A DNA stretch of 64,000 nucleotides from Bacteroidales bacterium UBA4070 (GTDB lineage: Bacteria; Bacteroidota; Bacteroidia; Bacteroidales; VadinHA17), in NCBI GenBank assembly GCA_002383485.1, contig DFYY01000053.1:1-64000 (forward strand), in the 5' to 3' direction. The translations under genes and the position numbers were made by a program. The notes below the pieces were generated by a model. It was not told the DNA's origin. It ran no database searches and saw only the letters and a program-made list of their open reading frames with translations. Positions 52,167 to 60,782 of this stretch are shown here, one piece after another. The stretch's first letter is position 1, and each line of letters opens with the position of its first letter.

Positions 52167-54482
52167 CTCCAGTGTGATAAACCTTCCCGGGCAGATAGCC
52201 CCTTTGCTGTCATAAAACTTGGTGTCGAGTACATTCTGCACCCCCAGGTCAACAGTAAGCTTCCCCAGGAAAACCCTCGACAGCTTCAGGTCAACTGTGA
52301 TGTATGCCGGGTAGCGGTCACTTCCGATCACCTCGTCAAAGACATTCTGGTCATTGGCCCACATTGTTCCCTGGTACCTCGTCACAAGACCGGCGTTGAC
52401 AAACCGGTTATTCCACCGCGCCGAAAGGGAGAGGGTTGATGACGGTACATCCGTAAGATGGTTTCCCGTCAGGTCAATCGGGTCTGCCGCATCGAGCGGC
52501 CTGTAGTCAGATATCACCGAATAGCTGTATCCGCATGAGGCACTGAGCATCAGGGCCGGGGTAACGGGCCAGCTGAGCTCCGCCTCCGCACCGCTTATCT
52601 CAACCAGAGGGATGTTAGTACGTACAAGTATCGGCCTGAGGCCATAGCCCATGTCAATTGAGTCACCCGTGTTTACATAATAGAGGAAGTCTCTGCCCTG
52701 AGAATACCATACTGACAAAGAGGCTCTTAGCTTTCCCTCAAGGGTGAAGTCGGCCCCGGCTTCGATATTTGCCAGGTATTCCGGAGAGGCATCGGGACTG
52801 GCAAGCTTGAATCCGCCCCTGATTCGGCCTGACCGGCAGAGGTCATCGAGCACCGAGGGACGGAATCCCCGTCCGGCAGAAACGTATATTCTGTTGCCTG
52901 CTGACGGGGTATAGTTCAGTGCCAGTTTCGGGCTGAGTGCACCCCACGTCACATTATCCATGTCACGGTCCTCAATGTTCCTCATGAAGGCCGTCTCTGC
53001 TGACGGAGTATCGATAAAGAAAGCACCGTCGCGAAACATCGAAAGATCATACCTGAGGCCGGCGGTGAGGGCAAGGCGGTCAGACACCAATGAGAAGGCA
53101 TCCTGGAGGTAAATCCCGGAGCTGATCATCCTGCCGCGATTATAAACGATATCAGTAGAGGTGTAATAAACGTCAGCGGCATCCACGCTTCCCGCTTTCA
53201 GGTCTATTCCCGCTGAGAGCCTGTGACGGTTGCCGGCCTTCCATGTCACGGAAGATAGAAACCCTGCATCAACCCTCTCTGAGAGCACGTTGTACCAGGT
53301 ATAATCGTCCTTCAGGTACTCATTGACCTTCCTGTAGTCCTCACTAAGCCAGAAAAGGCTCACATCAGCAGAAAGGCGTTTGCGTTCAAGGCTGTACCGG
53401 GTTCTGAACTGGTATGTGTCATGGTCAGTGGTGTTGCCGTGAGGCTGCCAGACCAGCTCGCCGGTACCGCGCCGGTCATTATAGGCAATGAAATCGGCCT
53501 CAAGGAACTCCCCCTTCCGGAACGAATAACCTGTCTTGAAGCTGGCTGAATACTCCTGCATGTCTGATGGCACCACATACGGATTGGCGGCCTGGTCAAA
53601 CTCCGACTGCGTTATGTAACCGTCGCTCTGGCGGTAGAAGCCGTTAAGCTGGTAATAGAATCCCTTATCCTCTCCGGGATTCAGCTTCTGTCCAAGGCTG
53701 ATCCTTCCCATGAAGGTGTTGTAGGTGCCGTAGCCCGCGGTGACCTTCCCTGATAGTGCACCGCCGGGTCTGCGAGTGATAACGTTGATGGCTCCGCCCA
53801 TGGCATTGCTGCCGTACATTGACGAAGCGGGCCCCTTGACCACTTCAATGCGTTCCACCATAGCCGGGTCCATCAGGTTCCAGTTGACAGATCCTCCGTC
53901 CGACTTGTTTACCGGCACCCCGTCGATCATAACCAGTACCCTTGCCTGTTCGTTGCCGCTGAGGCCGCGCATGGTGACGCTCGATTTGTGAGAAAAGATA
54001 CCGAATGACCGGCTTATGGTAAGCCCGGGCACGGTTGACAGCAACTCATCAATGGTGGCTGCCGGCCTGGAGGCAATTGCTGCGGAACTGATCAGGGTGA
54101 CCCTTGAAGGCACATCTGCAATGCGGCTGGCCCCGCGGTTGGCGGTGACAACAACGGCTCCCGCATCGATAAGATCCTCCCCGAGGGCGAAATCAATTGT
54201 CACCGTACCCCCGTCCTTAACAGTCACCGTTTCACTATCTGCAATATAGCCGAGAATCCTCGCCTCCACCGTATGTGTTCCGGCAGGCACCCTGTCAATC
54301 ATGAACCTCCCGTCATTGCCGGTAGTCACTCCCCTCGTGCCATCCAGGATGACAGCAGCGTTTGCCAGGGGACGCTCTTCCGGAGCGCCGGTGACTCTCC
54401 CGGTAATTGTACCCTGGGCAGAGACACCGGCGGCAACAGCCAGAAGGAGTATTGCAAATATTATAAATCGTGCGATCTTCAC
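52149..54482 (-). CDS. TonB-dependent outer-membrane receptor
   Basis: 777 residues, GTG start (54482). Signal peptide to about 22. A carboxypeptidase-regulatory-like domain (about 24-105; TITGRVTGAPEERPLANAAVILDGT) precedes the plug (DEIDELLSTVPGLTISRSFGIF, VLVMIDGVPVNKSDGG, MVERIEVVKGPASSMYGSNAMGGAINVITRRP) and a 22-strand barrel ending in ITLELGYIF. It imports a ligand using TonB energy. There is no SusD partner; instead two lipoproteins precede it in the same operon, so a bound-ligand role is likely theirs. The ligand is not identifiable. Confidence 0.93.
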   Translation of the reverse strand: MKIARFIIFAILLLAVAAGVSAQGTITGRVTGAPEERPLANAAVILDGTRGVTTGNDGRFMIDRVPAGTHTVEARILGYIADSETVTVKDGGTVTIDFALGEDLIDAGAVVVTANRGASRIADVPSRVTLISSAAIASRPAATIDELLSTVPGLTISRSFGIFSHKSSVTMRGLSGNEQARVLVMIDGVPVNKSDGGSVNWNLMDPAMVERIEVVKGPASSMYGSNAMGGAINVITRRPGGALSGKVTAGYGTYNTFMGRISLGQKLNPGEDKGFYYQLNGFYRQSDGYITQSEFDQAANPYVVPSDMQEYSASFKTGYSFRKGEFLEADFIAYNDRRGTGELVWQPHGNTTDHDTYQFRTRYSLERKRLSADVSLFWLSEDYRKVNEYLKDDYTWYNVLSERVDAGFLSSVTWKAGNRHRLSAGIDLKAGSVDAADVYYTSTDIVYNRGRMISSGIYLQDAFSLVSDRLALTAGLRYDLSMFRDGAFFIDTPSAETAFMRNIEDRDMDNVTWGALSPKLALNYTPSAGNRIYVSAGRGFRPSVLDDLCRSGRIRGGFKLASPDASPEYLANIEAGADFTLEGKLRASLSVWYSQGRDFLYYVNTGDSIDMGYGLRPILVRTNIPLVEISGAEAELSWPVTPALMLSASCGYSYSVISDYRPLDAADPIDLTGNHLTDVPSSTLSLSARWNNRFVNAGLVTRYQGTMWANDQNVFDEVIGSDRYPAYITVDLKLSRVFLGKLTVDLGVQNVLDTKFYDSKGAICPGRFITLELGYIF

Positions 54483-54503
54483 TTTTTGACTTTTTATTTG
54501 ATT

Positions 54504-55409
54504 CTATTTCTGGATCTTCACCGCTATCTCCATCTCCCCTGAGGGTGTCTCGTCAGCACGGATGACCCTGATGAGCCCATACTTGCCATCAGCGGTACGA
54601 AAGGGCACCACCTTGCCCGTATAGGCAAATTTCGACTGACCGCTGACGCTTCCCGTACGGTATGCGTTGACCAGCAGACTGTCGTTGGCAGCCAGCTCGA
54701 ACTGGGCAGGTGTGACCAGGTTGTTGTCAGACGAATAATAGTCATACATTGTCTGGTTCCGTACGCTCCACGACCCGAAGAGTGGATAGTATGTAAGCGC
54801 TGAGGAGTAGGCGGGACTGGTGAGTGTGGGTGATGAAATGCCGGAGGTAAGGTACCAGAAGGCAGCTATGTCAATCTCTGCCTCGTGACCTGCCACTCCG
54901 TCGGCATCATATACATTGCCGGTGTGCAGGTCGACGAAATGAGGCAGTGAGATGTTGTCCTGCAACCCGATCTTTACGGAAGGATGATAGCTGATTTCGC
55001 CCCAGGCCGAGCCGGCGCCCTTAAGCACTGTAAGGGATGCAGAGGCAGTATCACGATGGGAGTTCATCACTGAGAAGACCCACTTTTCAACCTGGCCGTA
55101 TCCTCTTGTATAGCTAATAGTGGTGTCAAGGCCTCCGTATTCAATGAACATGCCCCGGTCAGTCTCGGTGATTGTTACCCCGTCAGAAATTCTCCGGACA
55201 ACGAGGTTGGTTATGGCTCCGCCCCCGCCGGAGACTGACAGTCCGAACCGGAGGGTTCCTCCGGGTGCCACCGCTGAGCCGTCAGCAGTGAAGGCACTGC
55301 CCGTTCTTAGCAGTACCAGCGGTGTGGTCTCCTGCTCCTCATCAGTACAGCCGGCCAGGGCCAGAAGGAGTATAAGCGCTGCTGCCTTAACCCTTAAGAA
55401 CATAACCAT
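54504..55409 (-). CDS. Lipoprotein 2 of the TonB-receptor locus
   Basis: About 301 residues from ATG 55409 (or 299 from 55403). The signal peptide ends in a lipobox (LLLALAGC). Residues about 25-130 form an extra N-terminal Ig-like domain, then a domain homologous to the whole of the smaller lipoprotein upstream: IGLQDNISLPHFVDL/IDIAAFWYLTSG and LVTPAQFELAANDSLL, VPFRTADGKYGLIRV align with IGAQANTTVPGFYSV, IDIFCFYEAETG, LTATQFEAV, AFKTQDGTYGLLHA. A ligand-capturing surface lipoprotein is likely. A longer frame from 55577 overlaps the preceding gene and is rejected. Confidence 0.78.
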   Translation of the reverse strand: MVMFLRVKAAALILLLALAGCTDEEQETTPLVLLRTGSAFTADGSAVAPGGTLRFGLSVSGGGGAITNLVVRRISDGVTITETDRGMFIEYGGLDTTISYTRGYGQVEKWVFSVMNSHRDTASASLTVLKGAGSAWGEISYHPSVKIGLQDNISLPHFVDLHTGNVYDADGVAGHEAEIDIAAFWYLTSGISSPTLTSPAYSSALTYYPLFGSWSVRNQTMYDYYSSDNNLVTPAQFELAANDSLLVNAYRTGSVSGQSKFAYTGKVVPFRTADGKYGLIRVIRADETPSGEMEIAVKIQK

Positions 55410-55410
55410 T

Positions 55411-55959
55411 CTATTTTGTCTTGATGAGGAAGGTGACGGTACCGTTGGTGCCCTGTGTAACTGCCGTTGCATGGAGGAGTCCGTAGGTGCCATCCTGTGT
55501 CTTGAATGCCCAGACCTGGCCCACCTGAACATCCTTCGCTTTTTTGCGGGCATTATCAGTATCAAACGATGTCTCAATCAGGGCATCACCGTCCTGAACG
55601 GCTTCAAACTGGGTTGCCGTCAGGGATGTCTGAAAGAAGTATGTGGTGTTCTTTATGGTCCAGTTGTCAGGAATATCATCTCCGGTGAAGATATCCCTGA
55701 TGCCTGAGCCCGGTGATGCCAGCGCAATGTTGTTACCGGTCTCGGCCTCATAGAAGCAGAATATATCTATCGTAGCAGCATTGTCAGCCGCCTGGCTCAT
55801 GGTGTATGTTTTATCCAGGGAAACCGAATAGAATCCGGGAACTGTTGTATTCGCCTGTGCACCAATGGTAACTGAAGGATCCTCCTTATCCTTTTCACAT
55901 CCTGAAATTATCACCGCTGCCAGCGGCAGAAGAATCAAAAGGGCAAACCTTGCTTTCAT
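55411..55959 (-). CDS. Lipoprotein 1 of the TonB-receptor locus
   Basis: 182 residues, lipobox VIISGC at about 17-21. The remaining 160 residues are the single domain shared with the C-terminal part of the next gene. No known family is recognised; size and context recall HmuY-type ligand-binding lipoproteins but no haem-binding His or Met pattern could be established. It starts the operon (lipoprotein 1, lipoprotein 2, receptor), with a -7 box at 56006-56013. Confidence 0.75.
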   Translation of the reverse strand: MKARFALLILLPLAAVIISGCEKDKEDPSVTIGAQANTTVPGFYSVSLDKTYTMSQAADNAATIDIFCFYEAETGNNIALASPGSGIRDIFTGDDIPDNWTIKNTTYFFQTSLTATQFEAVQDGDALIETSFDTDNARKKAKDVQVGQVWAFKTQDGTYGLLHATAVTQGTNGTVTFLIKTK

Positions 55960-56005
55960 AAAATTTCTGTTTTAATCTGTTATGCATTTATTTTCATATC
56001 GCTGA

Positions 56006-56013
56006 CAAAGATA
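56006..56013 (-). promoter_or_regulatory. -7 promoter element of the receptor operon
   Basis: Minus-strand TATCTTTG, 46 bases before the ATG at 55959. Confidence 0.55.
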
Positions 56014-56101
56014 ATATGCGGTCTTCACAAATAAATGATTCATATCATGAATTTGTGTTTTGTTAAACATTTGTGGTACAATTTTTGATGTTTACAAGCT
56101 T

Positions 56102-56113
56102 AGAGGCGCCTCT
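56102..56113. promoter_or_regulatory. 12-base perfect palindrome between receptor operon and tonB
   Basis: AGAGGCGCCTCT lies in the 185-base divergent gap, 31 bases before the tonB ATG. It could be an operator or a small hairpin at the 5' end of the tonB message. Confidence 0.35.
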
Positions 56114-56144
56114 TCATTCAATTTATAAACTTAAATCTTGAATT

Positions 56145-56921
56145 ATGAAGAGGATTAAAGAAAAGGTACCCGGGTTTGATGATATTATCTTCCGGGACCG
56201 TAACAAGGAGTACGGTGCCTATGACCTGCGCAGGCGGTATGCCTCCACTATGAGCATCTCACTCGTGGCCGGACTACTGATTGGCGCCTCCTTTTTTCTG
56301 GTGCCCTATTTTGCCTACAATCCGATGGAATATGAGCCGGGCGGCAGGATTAATGTGATTGCAATGCCTGACCCCGATCTGCTGACTCCGCCTGCACCAC
56401 CTGAGGCGCCTACTGCCCCGGAGATTCCTGCAGAGGCGATGAACAACCTGCGGCTGGTGCCACCGGAGGTGGTAATTGATGAACTCGCATCAGGTGAGGG
56501 AGTAATGGCGGCAGACCAGCTTAATCAGATCATAAGCGACGGAGCAGCCACGGAGGTTTTCCCCGGGGATCTCACTGCGGCAGACCCGGTTGCGCCTGTT
56601 GAACCTGAGCCCTATGTGATCGTCCAGGAGATGCCCTCATTTCCGGGAGGAAAGGATGCGCTGATGAGGTACATAATGGAGAATGTAGTCTACCCGCCTG
56701 ATGCTGCTGCCAACGGGATACAGGGGACTGTGCTGCTGAGGTTCGTGGTGAGCAGCACGGGTGATGTCACCAGGGTGGAGGTCACCCGCAGTGCAAACCC
56801 CTTGCTTGACACCGAAGCCCTGAGGGTGATCAGCACTCTTCCCAGATGGAAGCCCGGCAAGCAGGATGGCAATCCGGTCCCTGTCTGGTTCTCGGTACCG
56901 GTGATATTTGTGCTCAGGTGA
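56145..56921 (+). CDS. tonB: Energy transducer TonB
   Basis: 258 residues. FRDRNKEYGAYDLRRRYASTMSISL is the start common to Bacteroidota TonB proteins, followed by one membrane helix (about 35-55), a Pro/Glu/Ala-rich periplasmic linker (about 75-155) and a C-terminal TonB domain (EEMPSFPGGKDALMRYI..VYPPDAAANGIQGTVLLRFVVSSTGDV..., WKPGKQDGNPVPVWFSVPV). It is divergent from the receptor operon, which it presumably energises. Confidence 0.93.
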   Translation: MKRIKEKVPGFDDIIFRDRNKEYGAYDLRRRYASTMSISLVAGLLIGASFFLVPYFAYNPMEYEPGGRINVIAMPDPDLLTPPAPPEAPTAPEIPAEAMNNLRLVPPEVVIDELASGEGVMAADQLNQIISDGAATEVFPGDLTAADPVAPVEPEPYVIVQEMPSFPGGKDALMRYIMENVVYPPDAAANGIQGTVLLRFVVSSTGDVTRVEVTRSANPLLDTEALRVISTLPRWKPGKQDGNPVPVWFSVPVIFVLR

Positions 56922-56960
56922 AAATGCCAGGCCCGGATTCCCGCGGGGTGATAATCGTGC

Positions 56961-57674
56961 TCAGATAAAATTCCTGTCGAGGAACTTCCGGAAGTTTTCA
57001 ATATACTGTTCAGTGACCGGGATGCGCACCTCACCAAAAACGATTCGGCCGCGCTCGATGACCTTGACAGTCTCGAGGTTAACAATGAATGAACGGTGTA
57101 CACGCATGAACCGGTCACCGGGAAGCCTGGACTCAAGCGCCTTCAGGGTGGAGAGTGAGAGGACAGGCTTCTTTTCATTAATCAGCCATATCTTGACATA
57201 ATCCTTCAGACCTTCAATATAATGTATCTCTGAAAAGTTAATGCGGCGGATACGGCTTTCTGATTTGATGAAAAGGAAATTGTTGCTCACCTCAAGTGAC
57301 GGCAGTTGGTTTCGCTCTGCGGCAATAAGCTTTTCTGCCTTCTGAACGGCCTTCAGGAACTCGGCATAGCTGAACGGTTTAAGCAGGTAATCCACTGCGT
57401 CAAGCCTGAATCCCTCAAGTGCATACTTATCATAGGCAGTTGTAAAGATAACCTTCGGCCCGCCGGCAATAACCCTGGCCAGCTCGGTTCCTGTCAGGTC
57501 AGGCATCTGTATGTCAAGGAGCACCAGGTCAACATCGCCCGACTGTATGAAGGCAGCCGCCTCTATCGGATTGTCGAAAGCACCGGCCAGCTCCAGTGAG
57601 GGAGTCTTTTCAATATACCCCTTCACCAGCTGAAGTGCCAGGGGCTCATCGTCTATGGCTACGACCCTTGTCAT
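56961..57674 (-). CDS. LytTR-family response regulator
   Basis: 237 residues. The receiver domain (1-125) has IDDEPLAL, phospho-acceptor Asp54 in LVLLDIQMPD, Thr/Lys in FTTAYDKYALEGF. The LytTR DNA-binding domain (about 138-237) contains FLFIKSESRIRRI..IHYIEGLKDYVKIW and RVHRSFIVNLETV. It pairs with the adjacent sensor kinase 12 bases away and is the last gene of the efflux operon. Confidence 0.95.
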   Translation of the reverse strand: MTRVVAIDDEPLALQLVKGYIEKTPSLELAGAFDNPIEAAAFIQSGDVDLVLLDIQMPDLTGTELARVIAGGPKVIFTTAYDKYALEGFRLDAVDYLLKPFSYAEFLKAVQKAEKLIAAERNQLPSLEVSNNFLFIKSESRIRRINFSEIHYIEGLKDYVKIWLINEKKPVLSLSTLKALESRLPGDRFMRVHRSFIVNLETVKVIERGRIVFGEVRIPVTEQYIENFRKFLDRNFI

Positions 57675-57686
57675 TTGTGGACAGAA

Positions 57687-58772
57687 TCAGCTTCTTACAG
57701 TCAGTTTCACGGTAAAGACCTTCTCCTGGTGGTCGATTCTCAGGTCATGGCGGCCGGGATACAGCAGCGCAAGTCTCTTGCGTACGTTGTCGAGTCCTAT
57801 ACCTGATGCCTGCTGTGGTCCGTCGGATTCACTGTGGCATATGCTGTTGGTTGCCAGGAAGGTGATCAGCTCGCCCTCAACCCCGAGTGCTATGTCGATG
57901 AAGGAGCTTCCCACAGTGCTTACCCCGTGCTTGAAGGCGTTCTCAATGAACGGAATGAAAAGCAGCGGCGGCAGGTCCTGGTCAACATACTCCTCCGGAA
58001 AAGTGACAGTCAGCCTTACCCTGTCACTGAGCCTTAGTTTCATCAGGTCAATATAACTCTTCATGAATTCAATCTCACGGCTCAGCCTTGTATTGCCCTG
58101 TTCTGATTCATAGAGCATGTATCTCATCATCTTCGAGAGGCTTAGCACGGCCTCCTGTGCATCCTTCCCGTTTATCTCAATGAGAGAATAGATGTTGTTC
58201 AGAGTGTTGAAAAAGAAATGCGGGCTGACCTGATTTTTCAGAAGAGCCAGTTCTGAGTTAAGCTTCTCCTTTTCCAGTTCCTTTATCTCCTCCTCTTTCC
58301 GCACGGCGCTCTCGGCATATCTTATCCCTACGGCAAAGCCTGAAACAAGGAATGAGGTTATGAAGAAGTTGTAGAGAGCCATTCCTCCCCCGCGTCTGCG
58401 GCCATGGTCATCACGCGGGGTCCCCTGCTCCGTCTCCCTGATGCGTTCCCTCACTTCGGGAGGCGGGGTAAATAGACTCTCGTAAAACTTGCCGGAGGCA
58501 TAGCCGAGTGCCACTATCAAGGCTGCCGCCAGGAAAAGGAAGAGGAACCACCTTTTCTTTTGTGCCAGCCAGGGCACAAGCAAAAGATAATTGGTATAGA
58601 AGAGGATTACGAACACAAGGGTATTGAATATTACTATCCTGGTGGTTCGCTCATCATTGAAGAGGCCGCCGGAAATGAGGAACTGCGGCAGGATGAAGAG
58701 TGTTATCCATCCTGTCAGATGAAGCAGCAACGGCAACCCTTTTCTCTTTCTTCTCATTGCATCACTCTTCAT
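57687..58772 (-). CDS. LytS-type sensor histidine kinase
   Basis: 361 residues. Four membrane segments (about 12-155, two pairs) with a short charged periplasmic part (ESLFTPPPEVRERIRETEQG), then a coiled coil and a his_kinase domain (PF06580 type) with KNQVSPHFFFNTLNNIYSLI holding the phospho-His, and an ATP-binding part with N-box (IPFIENAFKHGV) and GIGLDNVRKRL. It phosphorylates the LytTR regulator downstream. It follows the ABC permease by 34 bases. Confidence 0.93.
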   Translation of the reverse strand: MKSDAMRRKRKGLPLLLHLTGWITLFILPQFLISGGLFNDERTTRIVIFNTLVFVILFYTNYLLLVPWLAQKKRWFLFLFLAAALIVALGYASGKFYESLFTPPPEVRERIRETEQGTPRDDHGRRRGGGMALYNFFITSFLVSGFAVGIRYAESAVRKEEEIKELEKEKLNSELALLKNQVSPHFFFNTLNNIYSLIEINGKDAQEAVLSLSKMMRYMLYESEQGNTRLSREIEFMKSYIDLMKLRLSDRVRLTVTFPEEYVDQDLPPLLFIPFIENAFKHGVSTVGSSFIDIALGVEGELITFLATNSICHSESDGPQQASGIGLDNVRKRLALLYPGRHDLRIDHQEKVFTVKLTVRS

Positions 58773-58806
58773 ATCATCCTCAAAGCTAATGAATCCCGTT
58801 CAATTA

Positions 58807-60027
58807 TCATTCATATCTGAGTGCGTCAATCGGGTCCAGCCCCGAAGCCCTTCTTGCAGGATACCATCCAAAGAAAACGCCTATGACCGTACATACTGCA
58901 AAGGCCAGAAAGACTGATCCCCACATTACGCTGATAGGCCATGAGGTGAGTGCCTCAACCACTGCGGAGGCACCAAATCCAAGAAGTATCCCTATCAGTC
59001 CGCCAAAGACACTTAGCAGAACTGACTCAATGAGGAACTGAAGAAGGATGTCCACACTCCGCCCGCCGATCGACATTCTCAGGCCGATCTCCCTGGTGCG
59101 TTCGGTGACAGAGACATACATAATATTCATGATACCGATGCCTCCCACCAGGAGTGATATTCCTGCTATTGCACCCAGCAGAATGGTGAGAATGTCAGTT
59201 ACAGAAGTCATGGTGGTTGATAGCTCCTCCTGGCTTCTGACCTGGAAATCATTATCCTCATTCTCCCGCAGTCTATGGCTGGTGCGCAATGCCTCCTCCA
59301 CCTGTGTCTGTGCCAGTGCTGATTCTTCAGCGCTGCGGGCCGACATCTGTATTGACTGAATATGGGTCTGTGCAAGGATTCTTTTCTGAATGGTGGTATA
59401 GGGTGCAATAATCACATCATCCTGGTCCTGTCCGAAACTGTTCTGCCCCTTCTTATCAAGCACGCCAATGATCTTAAAGGGGATGTTTTTAAATCGTATT
59501 GTCTCCCCAGTAGGGTCTATCCCCTCGCCAAAGAGTTCGTCAGCCACCGTCCGTCCTACCAGGCACACCTTTGCGGATCCCCTGGCCTCACTGTCGGTCA
59601 GATTCCGTCCGCTGACGACCTTCCAGCTCTTTATATCAAGATAGTCCTCGTTCCCTCCGTATATTGTCGTGGGCCAGTTTGAGTTGCCATAAACGGCCTG
59701 ACCGCTGCTTCTCACTTCAGGCGACACTGCAATTATGGCATCACACTCGGTTTTAATGGCAAGGACATCATTTACGGTCAGCCGCTGCGAACTAGTATTG
59801 CCCTGTTGTACACCTCCCATTCTCATTGTTTCGGGCATTACAAAAAGCATGTTTGAGCCCATACTGGCTATCTGATCCTGGATGCTTTTCTTTGATCCCT
59901 GACCTATGGCAAGCATGGTTATGACTGACGCCACTCCGATGATTATTCCAAGCATAGTCAGAAATGAACGCATCTTATTGCGCTTCAACGCGTTCAGAGC
60001 TACTTTCAATAAATTTCCAATATTCAT
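58807..60027 (-). CDS. MacB-type ABC transporter permease
   Basis: 406 residues, four membrane helices with a large periplasmic domain (about 50-280) between helices 1 and 2. KRNKMRSFLTMLGIIIGVASVITMLAIGQGS at the N-terminus and RTREIGLRMSIGGRSVDILLQFLIESVLLS in the FtsX domain are characteristic. It forms a tripartite pump with the ATPase, adaptor and TolC genes, though here ATPase and permease are separate. Confidence 0.93.
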   Translation of the reverse strand: MNIGNLLKVALNALKRNKMRSFLTMLGIIIGVASVITMLAIGQGSKKSIQDQIASMGSNMLFVMPETMRMGGVQQGNTSSQRLTVNDVLAIKTECDAIIAVSPEVRSSGQAVYGNSNWPTTIYGGNEDYLDIKSWKVVSGRNLTDSEARGSAKVCLVGRTVADELFGEGIDPTGETIRFKNIPFKIIGVLDKKGQNSFGQDQDDVIIAPYTTIQKRILAQTHIQSIQMSARSAEESALAQTQVEEALRTSHRLRENEDNDFQVRSQEELSTTMTSVTDILTILLGAIAGISLLVGGIGIMNIMYVSVTERTREIGLRMSIGGRSVDILLQFLIESVLLSVFGGLIGILLGFGASAVVEALTSWPISVMWGSVFLAFAVCTVIGVFFGWYPARRASGLDPIDALRYE

Positions 60028-60039
60028 CCTGATCTCTTT

Positions 60040-60780
60040 TTAATCTTCTTCAACCGGCAATGCTTCAAGTACCTCACCGGCAACAATACGATTCTTTATC
60101 TCCTCCTCCCTTATGATATGCCCATCACGGAAAACGACACTGCGTGTCATGCAACGGGCTATATCGGGCTCATGCGTCACGAAGACTATGGTCTTGCCTT
60201 TGGCGTTCAGATCCTGAAACAGCGACATGATCTCGTATGAGGTCCTGCTGTCAAGGTTACCGGTGGCTTCATCGGCCAGGATAACCACGGGGTCATTCAC
60301 CAGTGAGCGCGCAATGGCCACCCTCTGCTGCTGCCCGCCTGAGAGCTGGTTGGGCATATGTCCCATCCTGTCAGCCAGGCCAACTGCCTCGAGTGCAGCA
60401 ATGGCTCTCTCCCTGCGTTCCCTGGCTTTTACCAACGGGTTGTACATCAGCGGCAACTCAACGTTTTCCAGTGCCGAGGTGCGTGAAAGCAGGTTATACG
60501 ACTGGAAGACAAAGCCTATCTTCAGGTTGCGTATCGCAGCCCTTTCGTTCTTCGACATCCCTGCCACGTTCACTCCGTCAAGGATATATGCACCTTCCGT
60601 AGGCCTGTCAAGGCAGCCAATAATGTTGAGCATGGTAGACTTACCCGAGCCGCTCGCACCCATGATAGCCACAAACTCACCCTGGCTGATCTTCAGGTCA
60701 ACACCTCTGAGGGCATGCACGGTCACCTCCCCCACGTAATAGTCCTTCTTCAGTGAGGATATGTCTATTATTGCCTTCAT
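60040..60780 (-). CDS. ABC transporter ATP-binding protein (LolD/MacB type)
   Basis: 246 residues. Walker A GASGSGKST, signature LSGGQQQRVAIARSLVNDP, Walker B VILADEATGNLDS and FVTHEPDIARC switch His. It drives the permease encoded 12 bases downstream. A 20-residue C-terminal tail (EEIKNRIVAGEVLEALPVEED) is slightly longer than in LolD. Confidence 0.96.
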   Translation of the reverse strand: MKAIIDISSLKKDYYVGEVTVHALRGVDLKISQGEFVAIMGASGSGKSTMLNIIGCLDRPTEGAYILDGVNVAGMSKNERAAIRNLKIGFVFQSYNLLSRTSALENVELPLMYNPLVKARERRERAIAALEAVGLADRMGHMPNQLSGGQQQRVAIARSLVNDPVVILADEATGNLDSRTSYEIMSLFQDLNAKGKTIVFVTHEPDIARCMTRSVVFRDGHIIREEEIKNRIVAGEVLEALPVEED

Positions 60781-60782
60781 CG

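Noticed and set aside
55410..55577. Longer N-terminus for lipoprotein 2
   Set aside because: The extra 56 residues overlap the upstream lipoprotein and are Arg/Ser-rich; a lipoprotein signal starts at 55409.
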